From NCBI RefSeq assembly GCF_000876015.1, contig NZ_BBQM01000018.1:248001-312000 (forward strand): 64,000 nucleotides of DNA, written 5' to 3'. How positions within the stretch are numbered: the first letter of the stretch is position 1; each line of letters begins with the position of its first letter. Both the position numbers and the translations under genes were made by a program. Positions 9,429 through 18,096 of this stretch are shown here, one piece after another. The DNA comes from Cupriavidus basilensis (lineage in GTDB: Bacteria; Pseudomonadota; Gammaproteobacteria; Burkholderiales; Burkholderiaceae). Below the pieces are notes generated by a model. The model was not told the origin of the DNA. It saw only the letters and a list, made by a program, of their open reading frames with translations, and ran no database searches.

Positions 9429-11191
9429 CACAGGTCCTCCGCGCCGAGCAGCATCTCGGAGATGCCCTTGCCGGCCTGCACCATCGGCCACACGTTTTCG
9501 GTGGGGTCGGTCTGGAAGTCGAGGAACACGGTACGGTCTTTCAGGCGGAACGCTTCGCGCAGCGCGGGCTCGACGTCCGAGGTCTTCTCGATGCGCATGC
9601 CGACGTGGCCATAGGCCTCGGCCAGCTTGACGAAGTCGGGCAGCGCGTCCATGTAGGAGTGCGAGTAGCGGTTGTCGTACTCGATCTCCTGCCACTGGCG
9701 CACCATGCCGAGATAGCGGTTGTTGAGCGCGCAGATCTTGACCGGGGTGTCGTACTGCAGGCAGGTCGACAGTTCCTGGATGCACATCTGGATCGAGCCT
9801 TCGCCGGTGATGGTCACCACTTCCTTCTCGGGGAAGGCTTTCTTGATGCCCATCGCATACGGCAGGCCCACGCCCATCGTGCCCAGGCCGCCGGAGTTGA
9901 TCCAGCGGCGCGGCTGGTCGAACTTGTAGAACTGCGCGGCCCACATCTGGTGCTGGCCGACGTCCGAGCAGATGTACGCATCGCCCTTGGTCAGTTCCCA
10001 GATCTTCTCGACCACGTACTGCGGCTTGATGATCTCGGAATTGCGGTCGTACTTGAGGCAGTCCACCGAGCGCCACTGCTCGATCTGCTCCCACCAGCGG
10101 GCCAGGGCCTCGCGCCGGGGCTTGACGTCGCTGGCCTGCAGCTGCGAGATCAGCTCCTGCAGCACGTCCTTGACGTTGCCCACGATGGGGATGTCCACCT
10201 TGACGCGCTTCGAGATCGAAGACGGGTCGATGTCGATGTGGATGATCTTGCGCGGCTGCGAGGTGAAGTGCCCCGGGTTGCCGATCACGCGGTCGTCGAA
10301 GCGCGCGCCGATGGCGATCAGCACGTCGCAGTTCTGCATGGCCATGTTGGCTTCATACGTGCCGTGCATGCCGAGCATGCCGACGAACTGCTTGCTGGTG
10401 CCGGGGAACGAGCCCAGGCCCATCAGCGTGTTGGTGACCGGATGGCCGGTCAGCGCGGCCAGCTGGCGCAGTTCCTCGCTGGCGTTGGCCAGCACCACCC
10501 CGCCGCCGGCGTAGATGAACGGCCGCTCGGCGCCCTGCAACAGCGCGAGCGCCTTGCGGATCTGGCCCGAATGGCCCTTGTTCACCGGGTTGTACGAGCG
10601 CATGTCGATCGACTTGGGATACTCGTACTTGCAGGCGTTGCGCGAGACGTCCTTGGGGATGTCCACCACCACCGGGCCGGGACGGCCGGTCGCGGCGATG
10701 TAGAACGCCTTCTTGATGGTCGAAGCGAGATCGCGGACGTCCTTGACCAGGAAGTTGTGCTTGACGATCGGGCGGGTGATGCCGACCGTGTCGCATTCCT
10801 GGAATGCGTCCTGGCCGATGGCGTGGGTCGGCACGTTGCCGGTGATCACCACCATCGGGATCGAATCCAGGTAGGCCGTGGCGATGCCCGTCACCGCGTT
10901 GGTGACGCCGGGACCCGAAGTCACCAGGGCGCAGCCCACCTTGCCGGTCGCGCGCGCATAGCCATCCGCGGCATGGACCGCGGCCTGCTCGTGGCGCACC
11001 AGGATGTGCTCGATCTTCTTCTGCTTGTAGAACTCGTCGTAGATATACAGCACTGCGCCGCCGGGGTAGCCCCAGACGTACTCGACGCCTTCTTCGGCAA
11101 GTGCGTGAACGAGGATTTCCGCACCGATCATTTCGGGTGCGGCAGATGAATTGCTGTCTGCGTGGGAGAATTCCGCGCTGGGCATGTTCAT
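9428..11191 (-). CDS. ilvI: Acetolactate synthase large (catalytic) subunit
   Basis: Thiamine diphosphate enzyme that makes acetolactate or acetohydroxybutyrate, the first common step of branched-chain amino acid synthesis. The 587-residue product has the N-terminal pyrimidine-binding domain with the catalytic glutamate in RHEQAAVHAADGYARATG, a central FAD/TPP domain, and the C-terminal pyrophosphate-binding domain. The ATG at 11191 follows AGGAC at proper spacing; a TTG five codons upstream is less likely. It heads the ilvIHC operon. Upstream sequence 11192-11582 shows no branched-chain leader ORF comparable to that of leuA, and no gene. Confidence 0.97.
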   Translation of the reverse strand: MNMPSAEFSHADSNSSAAPEMIGAEILVHALAEEGVEYVWGYPGGAVLYIYDEFYKQKKIEHILVRHEQAAVHAADGYARATGKVGCALVTSGPGVTNAVTGIATAYLDSIPMVVITGNVPTHAIGQDAFQECDTVGITRPIVKHNFLVKDVRDLASTIKKAFYIAATGRPGPVVVDIPKDVSRNACKYEYPKSIDMRSYNPVNKGHSGQIRKALALLQGAERPFIYAGGGVVLANASEELRQLAALTGHPVTNTLMGLGSFPGTSKQFVGMLGMHGTYEANMAMQNCDVLIAIGARFDDRVIGNPGHFTSQPRKIIHIDIDPSSISKRVKVDIPIVGNVKDVLQELISQLQASDVKPRREALARWWEQIEQWRSVDCLKYDRNSEIIKPQYVVEKIWELTKGDAYICSDVGQHQMWAAQFYKFDQPRRWINSGGLGTMGVGLPYAMGIKKAFPEKEVVTITGEGSIQMCIQELSTCLQYDTPVKICALNNRYLGMVRQWQEIEYDNRYSHSYMDALPDFVKLAEAYGHVGMRIEKTSDVEPALREAFRLKDRTVFLDFQTDPTENVWPMVQAGKGISEMLLGAEDL

Positions 11192-11582
11192 TTCAGTCCT
11201 TTGCAATTTTCGGCAAAAAATTGTTCGGATGCTCTCTGCCGGGCTTGTGGCGCGGGTTCAAGCGGTGCGCGTCTGCATGGTAGACCGCCTCATAAGCGGC
11301 CTGATGAGACAACCACTGATGTCGTGAACCGACGATGATACCGCAATGCATCAGGCTGGTCTACGGCTTTCTGCCTGCCCGGGCGCGCCCGGCGCGGTGC
11401 GGTTTTCCGCGCGCGCCGCGGCCATTGCAGCCCGTGCCGGCGGGCCCGTGAATGACCGCAACAAAGAACAAAGATGGTCACCCACAGGGTTATTTGCTAG
11501 CATTCCCCCCAATTTTGGACGTGCGGGCAGCCGTAACCCGCACATCCACCGGCCGCGGCCTCACCGTCTGTACCCCGCCTGC

Positions 11583-12149
11583 ATGGCAACCGATCAGGAA
11601 CTATCCGACTTTCTCGCCAGCGTCGAGCGGCGCGCCTTCAAACAGGCCGTGTTTGCGGTGCGCGACGACGAGGCCGCCCTGGACATCGTCCAGGACGCCA
11701 TGATCAAGCTCGCCGAGAAATACGGCGACAAGAGCGCCGGCGAACTGCCGCCGCTGTTCCAGCGCATACTGCAGAACACAATCCACGACTGGTTCCGCCG
11801 TCAGAAGGTGCGAAACACCTGGGTCACGCTGTTTTCCAACCTGCGCGACGACCGGGAAGGCGAAGATAATGACCTGCTCGACACTTTCGAGGCCGAAATC
11901 GGCTCCGAATCCGCCGAAAGCAGCGCCGACAAAGTGGAACGCGCCCAGACCATGCACATCATCGAACAGGAGATCCAGCGCCTGCCGACACGTCAACGCG
12001 AAGCTTTCCTGATGCGTTACTGGGAGGATATGGACGTCGCGGAAACGGCTGCTGTCATGGGATGCTCGGAAGGCAGCGTCAAGACTCACTGTTCCCGCGC
12101 CACGCACACACTGGCGCAGGCATTGCGAGCGCGGGGGGTCCGACTATGA
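11583..12149 (+). CDS. ECF-like RNA polymerase sigma-70 family factor
   Basis: A 188-residue sigma factor with region 2 at about residues 10-75 (AALDIVQDAMIKLAEKYG, then IHDWFRRQKVRNTW) and region 4 at about 130-185 (LPTRQREAFLMRYWEDMDVAETAA, with the helix-turn-helix CSEGSVKTHCSRATHTL). It lacks regions 1 and 3, as ECF factors do. The start at 11583 is the first ATG before conserved sequence; the longer upstream reading is GC-rich filler. Its stop overlaps the next start (ATGA), coupling it to a single-pass membrane protein with anti-sigma-like topology. Target promoters are unknown. Confidence 0.9.
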   Translation: MATDQELSDFLASVERRAFKQAVFAVRDDEAALDIVQDAMIKLAEKYGDKSAGELPPLFQRILQNTIHDWFRRQKVRNTWVTLFSNLRDDREGEDNDLLDTFEAEIGSESAESSADKVERAQTMHIIEQEIQRLPTRQREAFLMRYWEDMDVAETAAVMGCSEGSVKTHCSRATHTLAQALRARGVRL

Positions 12150-12583
12150 GTAACAGAAACGAAAAAGAAATCAATGAACGCCGCCTGGCACACGAGATTC
12201 GCACGGCACTGGATGCCTCGGCGAACGCGTTGCCGGCCAATGTGACCGAACGGCTCGCCGCCGCGCGGCGCATGGCGCTGTCGCGCCGCAAGGCGCATGC
12301 CGCGGTGGCCGCGCCGCAGCTGGCCACGGCCGGCGCGGCCACGGTCTCGTTCGACGAAGACGATTCGCCGCTGCACCGCGCGGGCGCCTGGCTGCGCCGC
12401 CTCGGGCTGGTGTGGACGCTGGTGGCGCTGGGCGCCGGCCTGATCGGCATCTACCACTGGCAGCAGCAGAAGCGCGTGGACGAGCTCGCCGACGTGGATG
12501 CCGCCATGCTGCTCGACGACCTGCCGCCGGCGGCCTACGCCGACCAGGGCTTCCACGTGTTCCTGAAACGCGGTCAGCAATAG
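12146..12583 (+). CDS. DUF3619 single-pass membrane protein, candidate anti-sigma factor
   Basis: A 145-residue protein of the DUF3619 family. About 85 mostly polar N-terminal residues containing a basic helix (ERLAAARRMALSRRKAHAA) precede one transmembrane segment at about 87-104 (GLVWTLVALGAGLIGIYHW) and a 40-residue acidic tail likely in the periplasm. Its start overlaps the sigma-factor stop by ATGA. Coupling and topology resemble an ECF anti-sigma pair, but no zinc-binding anti-sigma motif (HxxxCxxC) is present, so the role is inference. Confidence 0.75.
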   Translation: MSNRNEKEINERRLAHEIRTALDASANALPANVTERLAAARRMALSRRKAHAAVAAPQLATAGAATVSFDEDDSPLHRAGAWLRRLGLVWTLVALGAGLIGIYHWQQQKRVDELADVDAAMLLDDLPPAAYADQGFHVFLKRGQQ

Positions 12584-12585
12584 CG

Positions 12586-13377
12586 ATGGCCAGCACCCCT
12601 TCGCGCCGCGCCGCGCCACGCCGGCGGCTGGCAGGCTTGCTGCTGGCCGGCGCTGCCGCGGCCGCCGCCTGGCTGTCCGCGCCGCTGGCGTGCCAGGCCC
12701 AGGGCGGCCGCGCCACCGGCGCTTCTGCCGCCACCAGCCCCGTCAACGCGCATCCGACCTGGGCCGAGCTCTCCGTCGTGCAGCAGCGCGTGCTCGCCCC
12801 GCTGCAAGGCGAGTGGAACAACTTCCCCGAACTGAATCGCCGCAAATGGGTGCAGATCGCGGAGCGCTACCCGAAATTCTCGCCGGCCGAGCAGGCGCGC
12901 CTGCAGACGCGCATGACCGAATGGGTCAAGATGACGCCGCAGCAGCGCCGGCTGGCGCGCGAGAACTACCAGATCACGCGCTCGCTGCCACCGCAGAAGA
13001 AGGCCGAAGCCTGGGACAAGTACCAGCAACTGCCTGAAGAGCAGAAGAAGAACCTGGCCGCCGCCGAAAAGGTGCCGCGCCGCCCGGGCGCGGTCAGCGC
13101 CCTGCCCTCGGGCAAGCGGCTGCCCGCCGAGACCACGCGCCAGCTGCACCTCGAAAAGAAGGTGCCGGCCGCCGCGCACATGGCCGCCCACCACCCCGCC
13201 TCCGACGCCGTCGCGCATGTGCCCGACCTGCCGGCCGCCGCGCCGGCCGCCGGCACGGTGGCGCCTGCCGCGATCCTCGCCGCGCCCGATGCGCCACACG
13301 ACGCCGGCGCCAGCGCCGAGCCCGCGGCCAGCAACGCCGGCGGGCCGGCCAGCCCCGACGAGCCGGTCCGCCGATAA
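12586..13377 (+). CDS. DUF3106 secreted protein
   Basis: A 263-residue exported protein. A signal peptide covers about residues 1-38, ending SAPLACQAQ. The DUF3106 core at about 50-125 contains repeated W-x-P-like helices (WAELSVVQQRVLAPL, EWNNFPELNRRKWVQIA, RYPKFSPAEQARLQTRM). The last ~110 residues are an Ala/Pro/His-rich low-complexity tail. It starts two bases after the DUF3619 stop, so it belongs to the sigma-factor operon. A cysteine near the signal end (LACQAQ) could make it a lipoprotein, but the lipobox is imperfect. Function is unknown; helical DUF3106 repeats suggest a periplasmic sensor or chaperone-like partner, which is speculation. Confidence 0.8.
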   Translation: MASTPSRRAAPRRRLAGLLLAGAAAAAAWLSAPLACQAQGGRATGASAATSPVNAHPTWAELSVVQQRVLAPLQGEWNNFPELNRRKWVQIAERYPKFSPAEQARLQTRMTEWVKMTPQQRRLARENYQITRSLPPQKKAEAWDKYQQLPEEQKKNLAAAEKVPRRPGAVSALPSGKRLPAETTRQLHLEKKVPAAAHMAAHHPASDAVAHVPDLPAAAPAAGTVAPAAILAAPDAPHDAGASAEPAASNAGGPASPDEPVRR

Positions 13378-13592
13378 GCGCGGCTGCCCGGCCAACTACC
13401 GCCGGCCGGGCTTTGGCATAATGCGCGTTGCGCCCGGGCGCGCCGCCGTCGCCGCATCTGTCGCCGCGTCCGTCCTTTGTGCCTGACTTCGTGACCGGCT
13501 TGGTGACCGTCCTCGCGCCGGTCTCCCTGACCGTCGCGACGCCCTTCTTCCCGGCCGGCACCTGGCCGGCATCGCCCTTGCCCAATTCCGCC

Positions 13593-14144
13593 ATGCCCGC
13601 CGCCGCCACCTCCCGTACCAGCACCAAGCCAGCCGCCCCGGCCGGCGCCCCTCGCCCGGCGCCCTCGCTGCGCCGCCGCGTCGCCTGCATGCTCTACGAG
13701 GGCGTGCTGCTGTTCGGCGTGCTGAGTGCCTCCACCGCGCTCTACCTGCTGGCGCGGCCGGCGCTGCGGCGCCTCGGCGTGGACGGCGAGTTCGCCATGC
13801 AGGCATGGAGCTTTCTGGTGCTGGGCTGCTACTTCGTCTGGTTCTGGCAGCGCAACGGCCAGACCCTCGCCATGCAGACCTGGCGCATGCGCGTGGAAAC
13901 CGCCGCCGGCGTGCCGCCGCGCTGGCCGCGCGCCGCCGCGCGCTACCTGCTGGCGTGGCTGTGGCTGCCGCCGTCGGCGGCCGTCGGGCACGCGCTCGGC
14001 CTGGTCAAGGGGCCCTTCGTCGGCGTGCTCGCCGGCGGCCTGCTGATCTGGATCCTGCTGGCGTGGCTGGACCCGCGGCGCCAGTTCCTGCACGACCGCA
14101 TGGCCGGCACCCGCCTGGCCGACCTGCGCCCGCCCCGGTCATGA
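13593..14144 (+). CDS. RDD family membrane protein
   Basis: A 183-residue inner-membrane protein of the RDD family. An Ala/Pro-rich N-terminus of about 25 residues precedes RRRVACMLYEGVLLFGVL, where the first Arg of the RDD motif lies. Three to four hydrophobic segments follow, and FLHDRMAGTRLAD closes the domain with the conserved Asp-Arg. The ATG at 13593 is chosen because the core starts soon after; longer upstream readings add unconserved sequence. A CATAAT -10-like box (13413-13418) 175 bases upstream may give it a separate promoter. Transport function is reported for some family members, but no substrate can be assigned. Confidence 0.8.
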   Translation: MPAAATSRTSTKPAAPAGAPRPAPSLRRRVACMLYEGVLLFGVLSASTALYLLARPALRRLGVDGEFAMQAWSFLVLGCYFVWFWQRNGQTLAMQTWRMRVETAAGVPPRWPRAAARYLLAWLWLPPSAAVGHALGLVKGPFVGVLAGGLLIWILLAWLDPRRQFLHDRMAGTRLADLRPPRS

Positions 14145-15118
14145 CGCTCTCGGCCGCCGCCTTGCGCCGCATCGCGGTGGCATTGCAGGCTGCCGCGGTG
14201 GCGGGCTGCGCGGTGGCGCTGCGCGAGCGCGCCGGCTGGACGCTCGGCGCCGGGCTGCTGGCCGGCCTGCTGCTGGTGCTGGGCCTGCTGGGGCTGTCGC
14301 TGGCCGGCGCCTTCGTGCTCTCGCTGGCCGGCTTCGGCGTGCCCGCCGGCCAGCGCCCGCCGCGGCCGCCGGCCCTGCTGGCGACCCGCCCCGCGCCGCT
14401 GGCGCCGGTGCCGGCGCTGGCCTGCTACCTGCACGAATACGCCGCCGTGCTGCGCATGTTCGACTGGCTCCAGCCGTTCTGCTCGCGGCGCCGCTTCACG
14501 CCGGCCCGCGCGCCCGGCTCGCGCCCGCCGCTGCTGCTGGTGCACGGCTACGGCTGCAACCACGCGGTCTGGCTGGACATGCAGCCGGCGCTGGCCGCGG
14601 CCGGCTACCACTGCGAGGCGATCGACCTCGAACCCGTGTTCGGCGACCTCGACCACTACGCGCTGCAGGTGCGCGCCGCCATCGCGCGCATCGCCGCCAC
14701 CACCGGCCAGGCGCCGCTGCTGCTGTGCCACAGCATGGGCGGACTGGCCGCGCGCGCGGCCGTGGCGGGACGCGGCAAGCCGCCGCCGTGCCGCGGCATC
14801 GTCACGCTCGGCTCGCCCCACCACGGCTGCGCGCTGGCGCGCTACGGCAGCGGCTTCAACGCGCGCCAGATGCGCTGCGGCAGCGCCTGGCTGCGCGCGC
14901 TGGCGGCGCGCGAGACCCCGCGCCAGCGCGCCGCGCTGGTGTCGGTGTTCAGCTGGCACGACTCCATCGCCGGCCCGGCCGGCTCGTCGTGGCTGGAAGG
15001 CGCCCACCACGTCGCGCTGTCCGGCGTCGGCCACGTCGGCCTGCTGCGCCACCCACGCGCCACGCAGGCGGCGCTGGGCGCGCTGGCGCGACTGTGCGCG
15101 GTGGCGCCGGCCGCCTGA
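14141..15118 (+). CDS. Membrane-anchored alpha/beta hydrolase, lipase-like
   Basis: A 325-residue protein with two to three hydrophobic N-terminal segments (about residues 5-65), then an alpha/beta hydrolase domain. The oxyanion strand reads PLLLVHGYGCNHAVW and the nucleophile elbow LLCHSMGGLAARAA (Ser in C-H-S-M-G). ITVLGSPHHG-like VTLGSPHHGCALARYG and a late His (GVGHVGLL) complete the expected triad pattern of triacylglycerol lipases. The start overlaps the RDD stop (ATGA), so the two are translationally coupled. Substrate is not determined. Confidence 0.82.
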   Translation: MTLSAAALRRIAVALQAAAVAGCAVALRERAGWTLGAGLLAGLLLVLGLLGLSLAGAFVLSLAGFGVPAGQRPPRPPALLATRPAPLAPVPALACYLHEYAAVLRMFDWLQPFCSRRRFTPARAPGSRPPLLLVHGYGCNHAVWLDMQPALAAAGYHCEAIDLEPVFGDLDHYALQVRAAIARIAATTGQAPLLLCHSMGGLAARAAVAGRGKPPPCRGIVTLGSPHHGCALARYGSGFNARQMRCGSAWLRALAARETPRQRAALVSVFSWHDSIAGPAGSSWLEGAHHVALSGVGHVGLLRHPRATQAALGALARLCAVAPAA

Positions 15119-15166
15119 CTCCGGGCCCGCGCGCGGCGCGCGGCGGCGGTGTTTGCCGGCGCGCCA

Positions 15167-15206
15167 CAGTCATGTGACATTCATGTTTCCGTCACGGCTT
15201 CGTCAT
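15167..15206 (+). promoter_or_regulatory. Pho box array (four PhoB half-sites)
   Basis: Four heptamers related to the PhoB half-site CTGTCAT recur with an exact 11-base period: CAGTCAT (15167), CATTCAT (15178), CCGTCAC (15189) and TCGTCAT (15200), each separated by four bases. This is the geometry of two tandem Pho boxes. It lies 44 bases upstream of the plcP-type gene and predicts PhoB activation in low phosphate. Confidence 0.75.
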
Positions 15207-15249
15207 CGCCGGCTGGCCCAATGCAGCCATCGTCGATACCGAGGCCGCC

Positions 15250-16275
15250 ATGGTTCAAGCCCTTCGTTCTGCCCGCGGACAACTGGCAAAGGCCGCGCAA
15301 CTGCTGCGCGGCCGCACGGCGGAGTCCCCGCCGCGGCCCGGCTCCTCGTCCCTGCCCGCCGCGCTGGCCGCCTTCATGCCACCGGCCAGCACCCTGCAGC
15401 AACGCCCGCCCGCGCGCGGGGCTTCCACCCCCGCCTCCGCCAGCCTGCCGCCCCCCGCCACCACGCCCTCCGCCCCGCATCCCGCCCACCCGATCCGCCA
15501 CTACCGCGCCATCTGGCTGTCCGACATCCATCTCGGCACCGCCGGCTGCCAGGCCGACTACCTGCTCGACTTCCTCAAGCACAACGAATCGGAACAGCTC
15601 TACCTGGTCGGCGACATCATCGACGGCTGGCAGCTGCGGCGCGGCTGGTACTGGCCGCAAAGCCACAACGACGTGGTGCAGAAGCTGCTGCGCAAGGCGC
15701 GCAAGGGCACCGAGGTGATCTACGTGCCCGGCAACCACGACGAAGTGGCGCGCCAGTTCGACGGCCTGGCCTTCGGCGACATCGCCGTGCGCGAGGACGC
15801 CATCCACGTCACCGCCACCGGGCGCCGCCTGTGGGTGGTGCACGGCGACCTGTTCGACGGCGTGGTGCAGCACGCGCGCTGGCTGGCCTACCTGGGCGAC
15901 TCGCTCTACACGCTGATCCTGGCGCTGAACCGCCACTTCAACCGCGTCCGCGCGCGCCTGGGCTTCCCGTACTGGTCGCTGTCGCAATACCTCAAGCACC
16001 AGGTCAAGAACGCGGTCAACTACATCAACTCGTTCGAGCAGGCGATGGTGGAGGAAGCGCGCCGCCGCGGCTGCGACGGCGTGATCTGCGGCCACATCCA
16101 CAAGGCCGAGATCCGCGAGGTGGACGGCCAGCTCTACTGCAACGACGGCGACTGGGTGGAAAGCCTGTCGGCGCTGGTCGAGACGCAGGAAGGCGAGCTG
16201 CAGATCGTCTACTGGACCAAGCTGCTCGACGCGCCCGCCACGAGCGGCCGCCGCGCCGCCGTCACGGCCGCCTGA
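15250..16275 (+). CDS. plcP: Calcineurin-like metallophosphoesterase, PlcP-type phospholipase C candidate
   Basis: A 341-residue dinuclear metal phosphoesterase. After about 80 Pro/Ala-rich residues the catalytic core shows all family motifs in order: LSDIHLG (DxH), VGDIIDGW (GDxxD), PGNHDEVA (GNHD), VVHGDLFDG and CGHIHKAEI (GHxH). Such proteins are often labelled UDP-2,3-diacylglucosamine diphosphatase (LpxH-like). Here two facts favour PlcP, which removes phosphate head groups from phospholipids to release diacylglycerol: the Pho box array 44 bases upstream, and the downstream GT4 glycosyltransferase, the plcP-agt pairing described for phosphate-starved bacteria. The start ATG has GAGG six bases upstream. 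An LpxH role remains the alternative. Confidence 0.75.
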   Translation: MVQALRSARGQLAKAAQLLRGRTAESPPRPGSSSLPAALAAFMPPASTLQQRPPARGASTPASASLPPPATTPSAPHPAHPIRHYRAIWLSDIHLGTAGCQADYLLDFLKHNESEQLYLVGDIIDGWQLRRGWYWPQSHNDVVQKLLRKARKGTEVIYVPGNHDEVARQFDGLAFGDIAVREDAIHVTATGRRLWVVHGDLFDGVVQHARWLAYLGDSLYTLILALNRHFNRVRARLGFPYWSLSQYLKHQVKNAVNYINSFEQAMVEEARRRGCDGVICGHIHKAEIREVDGQLYCNDGDWVESLSALVETQEGELQIVYWTKLLDAPATSGRRAAVTAA

Positions 16276-16360
16276 GCCCGCGCCGGCCACCAACGCAGTC
16301 CCCCGGCCCCACCCCGCCGGGGCCGGGACTCACCCACGCGGCCCGCCGCAAGGAGCAGAC

Positions 16361-17503
16361 ATGAAGATCCTGATCGTCACCGATGCCTGGGAGCCGCAGG
16401 TCAACGGCGTGGTGCGCACCCTCAAGTCCACCCGCCGCGAGCTGAGCGCGCTGGGGCATACGGTCGAGCTGATCACGCCGCAGGAATTCCGCACCATTCC
16501 CTGCCCCACCTATCCCGAGATCTCGCTGTCCCTGTTCGCCGGCGCCAAGGTGCGCGAGCGCATCCGCGCGTTCGCGCCCGACGCGCTGCACATCGCCACC
16601 GAAGGCCCGCTCGGCCTGGCCGCGCGCCGCTACGCGCTGCGCGAGCAGCTGCCGTTCACCACCGCGTACCACACCCGCTTTCCCGAATACGTGCAGGCGC
16701 GCTTCGGCATCCCGCTGGCCTGGACCTACGCCTTCCTGCGCTGGTTCCACGGCTCGGCGCGCGCGGTGATGGCGCCCACGCCGGTGGTGCTGCAGGACCT
16801 GCGCCGCTACGGCATCGCGCACGGCGTGCTGTGGACGCGCGGCGTGGACCTGGACGTGTTCACCACGCAGCAGGCCAACGTGCTCAACACGGCCCATCCG
16901 ATCTTCCTCTACGTGGGCCGCGTGGCGGTGGAAAAGAACGTCGAGGCCTTCCTCGCGCTCGACCTGCCCGGCTCCAAGTGGGTGGTCGGCGACGGCCCGG
17001 CGCTGGCCTCGCTGCGGGCGCGCTATCCGGGCGTCAACTACCTCGGCGTGCTGAGCCAGCCCGAGCTGGCCAAGGTGTATGCTTCAGCCGACGTCTTCGT
17101 GTTTCCGAGCCGCACCGACACCTTCGGCCTGGTACTGCTCGAGGCACTCGCCAGCGGCCTGCCCGTGGCGGCCTACCCCGTCACCGGCCCGATCGACGTG
17201 CTCGGCGAGAGCAGCGCCGGCGTGATGCATGAAGACCTGCGCGAAGCGTGCCTGGAGGCACTGCGCATCGACCGCGCCACCGCCCGCGCGCATGCCGAGC
17301 GGTTCTCGTGGCGCGCGGCCTCCGAGCAGTTCCTGACACACCTGCAGCCGCTGCCGGCCGCGCGCGACAACGCGCCCGGCGGCGCTGCCCGTCCCTCATC
17401 CGAACATGCCGACTCCGCATCGACCGCCCGTATCCAGCCGCCCGCCGGCGGCCCAGACCTCGGCGCCGGCCAAGGCTTCGCCGAACAGCGACTACACGAT
17501 TGA
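16361..17503 (+). CDS. GT4 glycosyltransferase, Agt-type diacylglycerol glycosyltransferase candidate
   Basis: A 380-residue GT-B fold enzyme. The N-terminus ILIVTDAWEPQVNGVVRTL is typical of GT4 enzymes acting on lipids. The C-terminal domain has FLYVGRVAVEKNVEAFL and the nucleotide-sugar motif FPSRTDTFGLVLLEALASGLP (E-x7-E pattern). Residues beyond about 345 are low complexity, and their coding region overlaps the next gene. It follows the phosphoesterase by 85 bases. The likely role is to add a sugar to diacylglycerol released by PlcP, giving phosphate-free glycolipids. A mannosyl or capsule-type transferase cannot be excluded. Confidence 0.8.
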   Translation: MKILIVTDAWEPQVNGVVRTLKSTRRELSALGHTVELITPQEFRTIPCPTYPEISLSLFAGAKVRERIRAFAPDALHIATEGPLGLAARRYALREQLPFTTAYHTRFPEYVQARFGIPLAWTYAFLRWFHGSARAVMAPTPVVLQDLRRYGIAHGVLWTRGVDLDVFTTQQANVLNTAHPIFLYVGRVAVEKNVEAFLALDLPGSKWVVGDGPALASLRARYPGVNYLGVLSQPELAKVYASADVFVFPSRTDTFGLVLLEALASGLPVAAYPVTGPIDVLGESSAGVMHEDLREACLEALRIDRATARAHAERFSWRAASEQFLTHLQPLPAARDNAPGGAARPSSEHADSASTARIQPPAGGPDLGAGQGFAEQRLHD

Positions 17504-17903
17504 GCAGAACCCGCACAAAGGCAACCGCGGGCTGGCGCGGGCCTGGCATGCGGGCATCAATTCCCTGTCCGGGCTGCGCTACGCGGTGCTGGAAGAAAGC
17601 GCCTTCCGCCAGGAACTGACGCTGGTGGCGATCCTCACGCCATGCGCGCTGTTCCTGCCGGTGGACGTCGTCGAGCGCATCCTGCTGCTGGGCACGCTGC
17701 TGCTCGTGCTGATCGTGGAGCTGCTCAACTCCAGCGTGGAAGCCGCGGTGGACCGCATCTCGCTGGAGCGCCACGGCCTGTCCAAGCGCGCCAAGGACTT
17801 CGGCAGCGCCGCCGTGATGCTGGCGCTGGTGCTGTGCGGCGGCACCTGGCTGGCGATCGCCGGGCCGATCGTGGTCGGCTGGCTGCGGCAACTGGCCGGA
17901 TGA
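17406..17903 (+). CDS. dgkA: Diacylglycerol kinase (prokaryotic DgkA type)
   Basis: Small inner-membrane kinase that phosphorylates diacylglycerol to phosphatidic acid. Conserved residues are visible: GLRYAVLEESAFRQEL and VELLNSSVEAAVDRISLERHGLSKRAKDFGSAAVML, with three membrane segments between about 60 and 160. The indicated ATG gives 165 residues and a 98-base overlap with the glycosyltransferase; family members are about 120-140 residues, so a later start near SDYTIEQ (about residue 28) is possible. Position after plcP and agt fits recycling of diacylglycerol released in phosphate starvation. Confidence 0.85.
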   Translation: MPTPHRPPVSSRPPAAQTSAPAKASPNSDYTIEQNPHKGNRGLARAWHAGINSLSGLRYAVLEESAFRQELTLVAILTPCALFLPVDVVERILLLGTLLLVLIVELLNSSVEAAVDRISLERHGLSKRAKDFGSAAVMLALVLCGGTWLAIAGPIVVGWLRQLAG

Positions 17904-17970
17904 GGAGCGCGCGGCGGGAATGGGCGGCGGGATGAGTGGCGGGACGGATGCTGGAATGGGCGGCGAAATT

Positions 17971-18006
17971 GGCGGCAGGATAGGCGGCAGGATAGGCGGC
18001 AGGATG
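17971..18006 (+). repeat. 12-bp tandem repeat, three copies
   Basis: Unit GGCGGCAGGATA is repeated at 17971, 17983 and 17995 (last base changed). Degenerate copies extend back to about 17913. It lies between dgkA and the TetR gene and has no apparent coding role. Confidence 0.75.
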
Positions 18007-18042
18007 GAGGCCATGCCGGCCGCATGCGGCAGTGCGGCAAGC

Positions 18043-18060
18043 GCGATTGCTTATAATCGC
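18043..18060 (+). promoter_or_regulatory. TetR-gene -10 box within a possible operator
   Basis: TATAAT at 18052-18057 lies inside the inverted repeat GCGATT (18043-18048) and AATCGC (18055-18060). No good -35 is seen. Overlap of a -10 with a palindrome just before a TetR gene suggests autoregulation. Confidence 0.45.
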
Positions 18061-18096
18061 CTTCAACCCACCGAATTGCCGCTCGCCCGGCCGCCC

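Noticed and set aside
11207-11345. Possible branched-chain leader peptide upstream of ilvI
   Set aside because: A frame contains Ile-Ile-Val in a row (ATC ATC GTC) but no rare codons, no further clustering and no attenuator hairpin with a T run.
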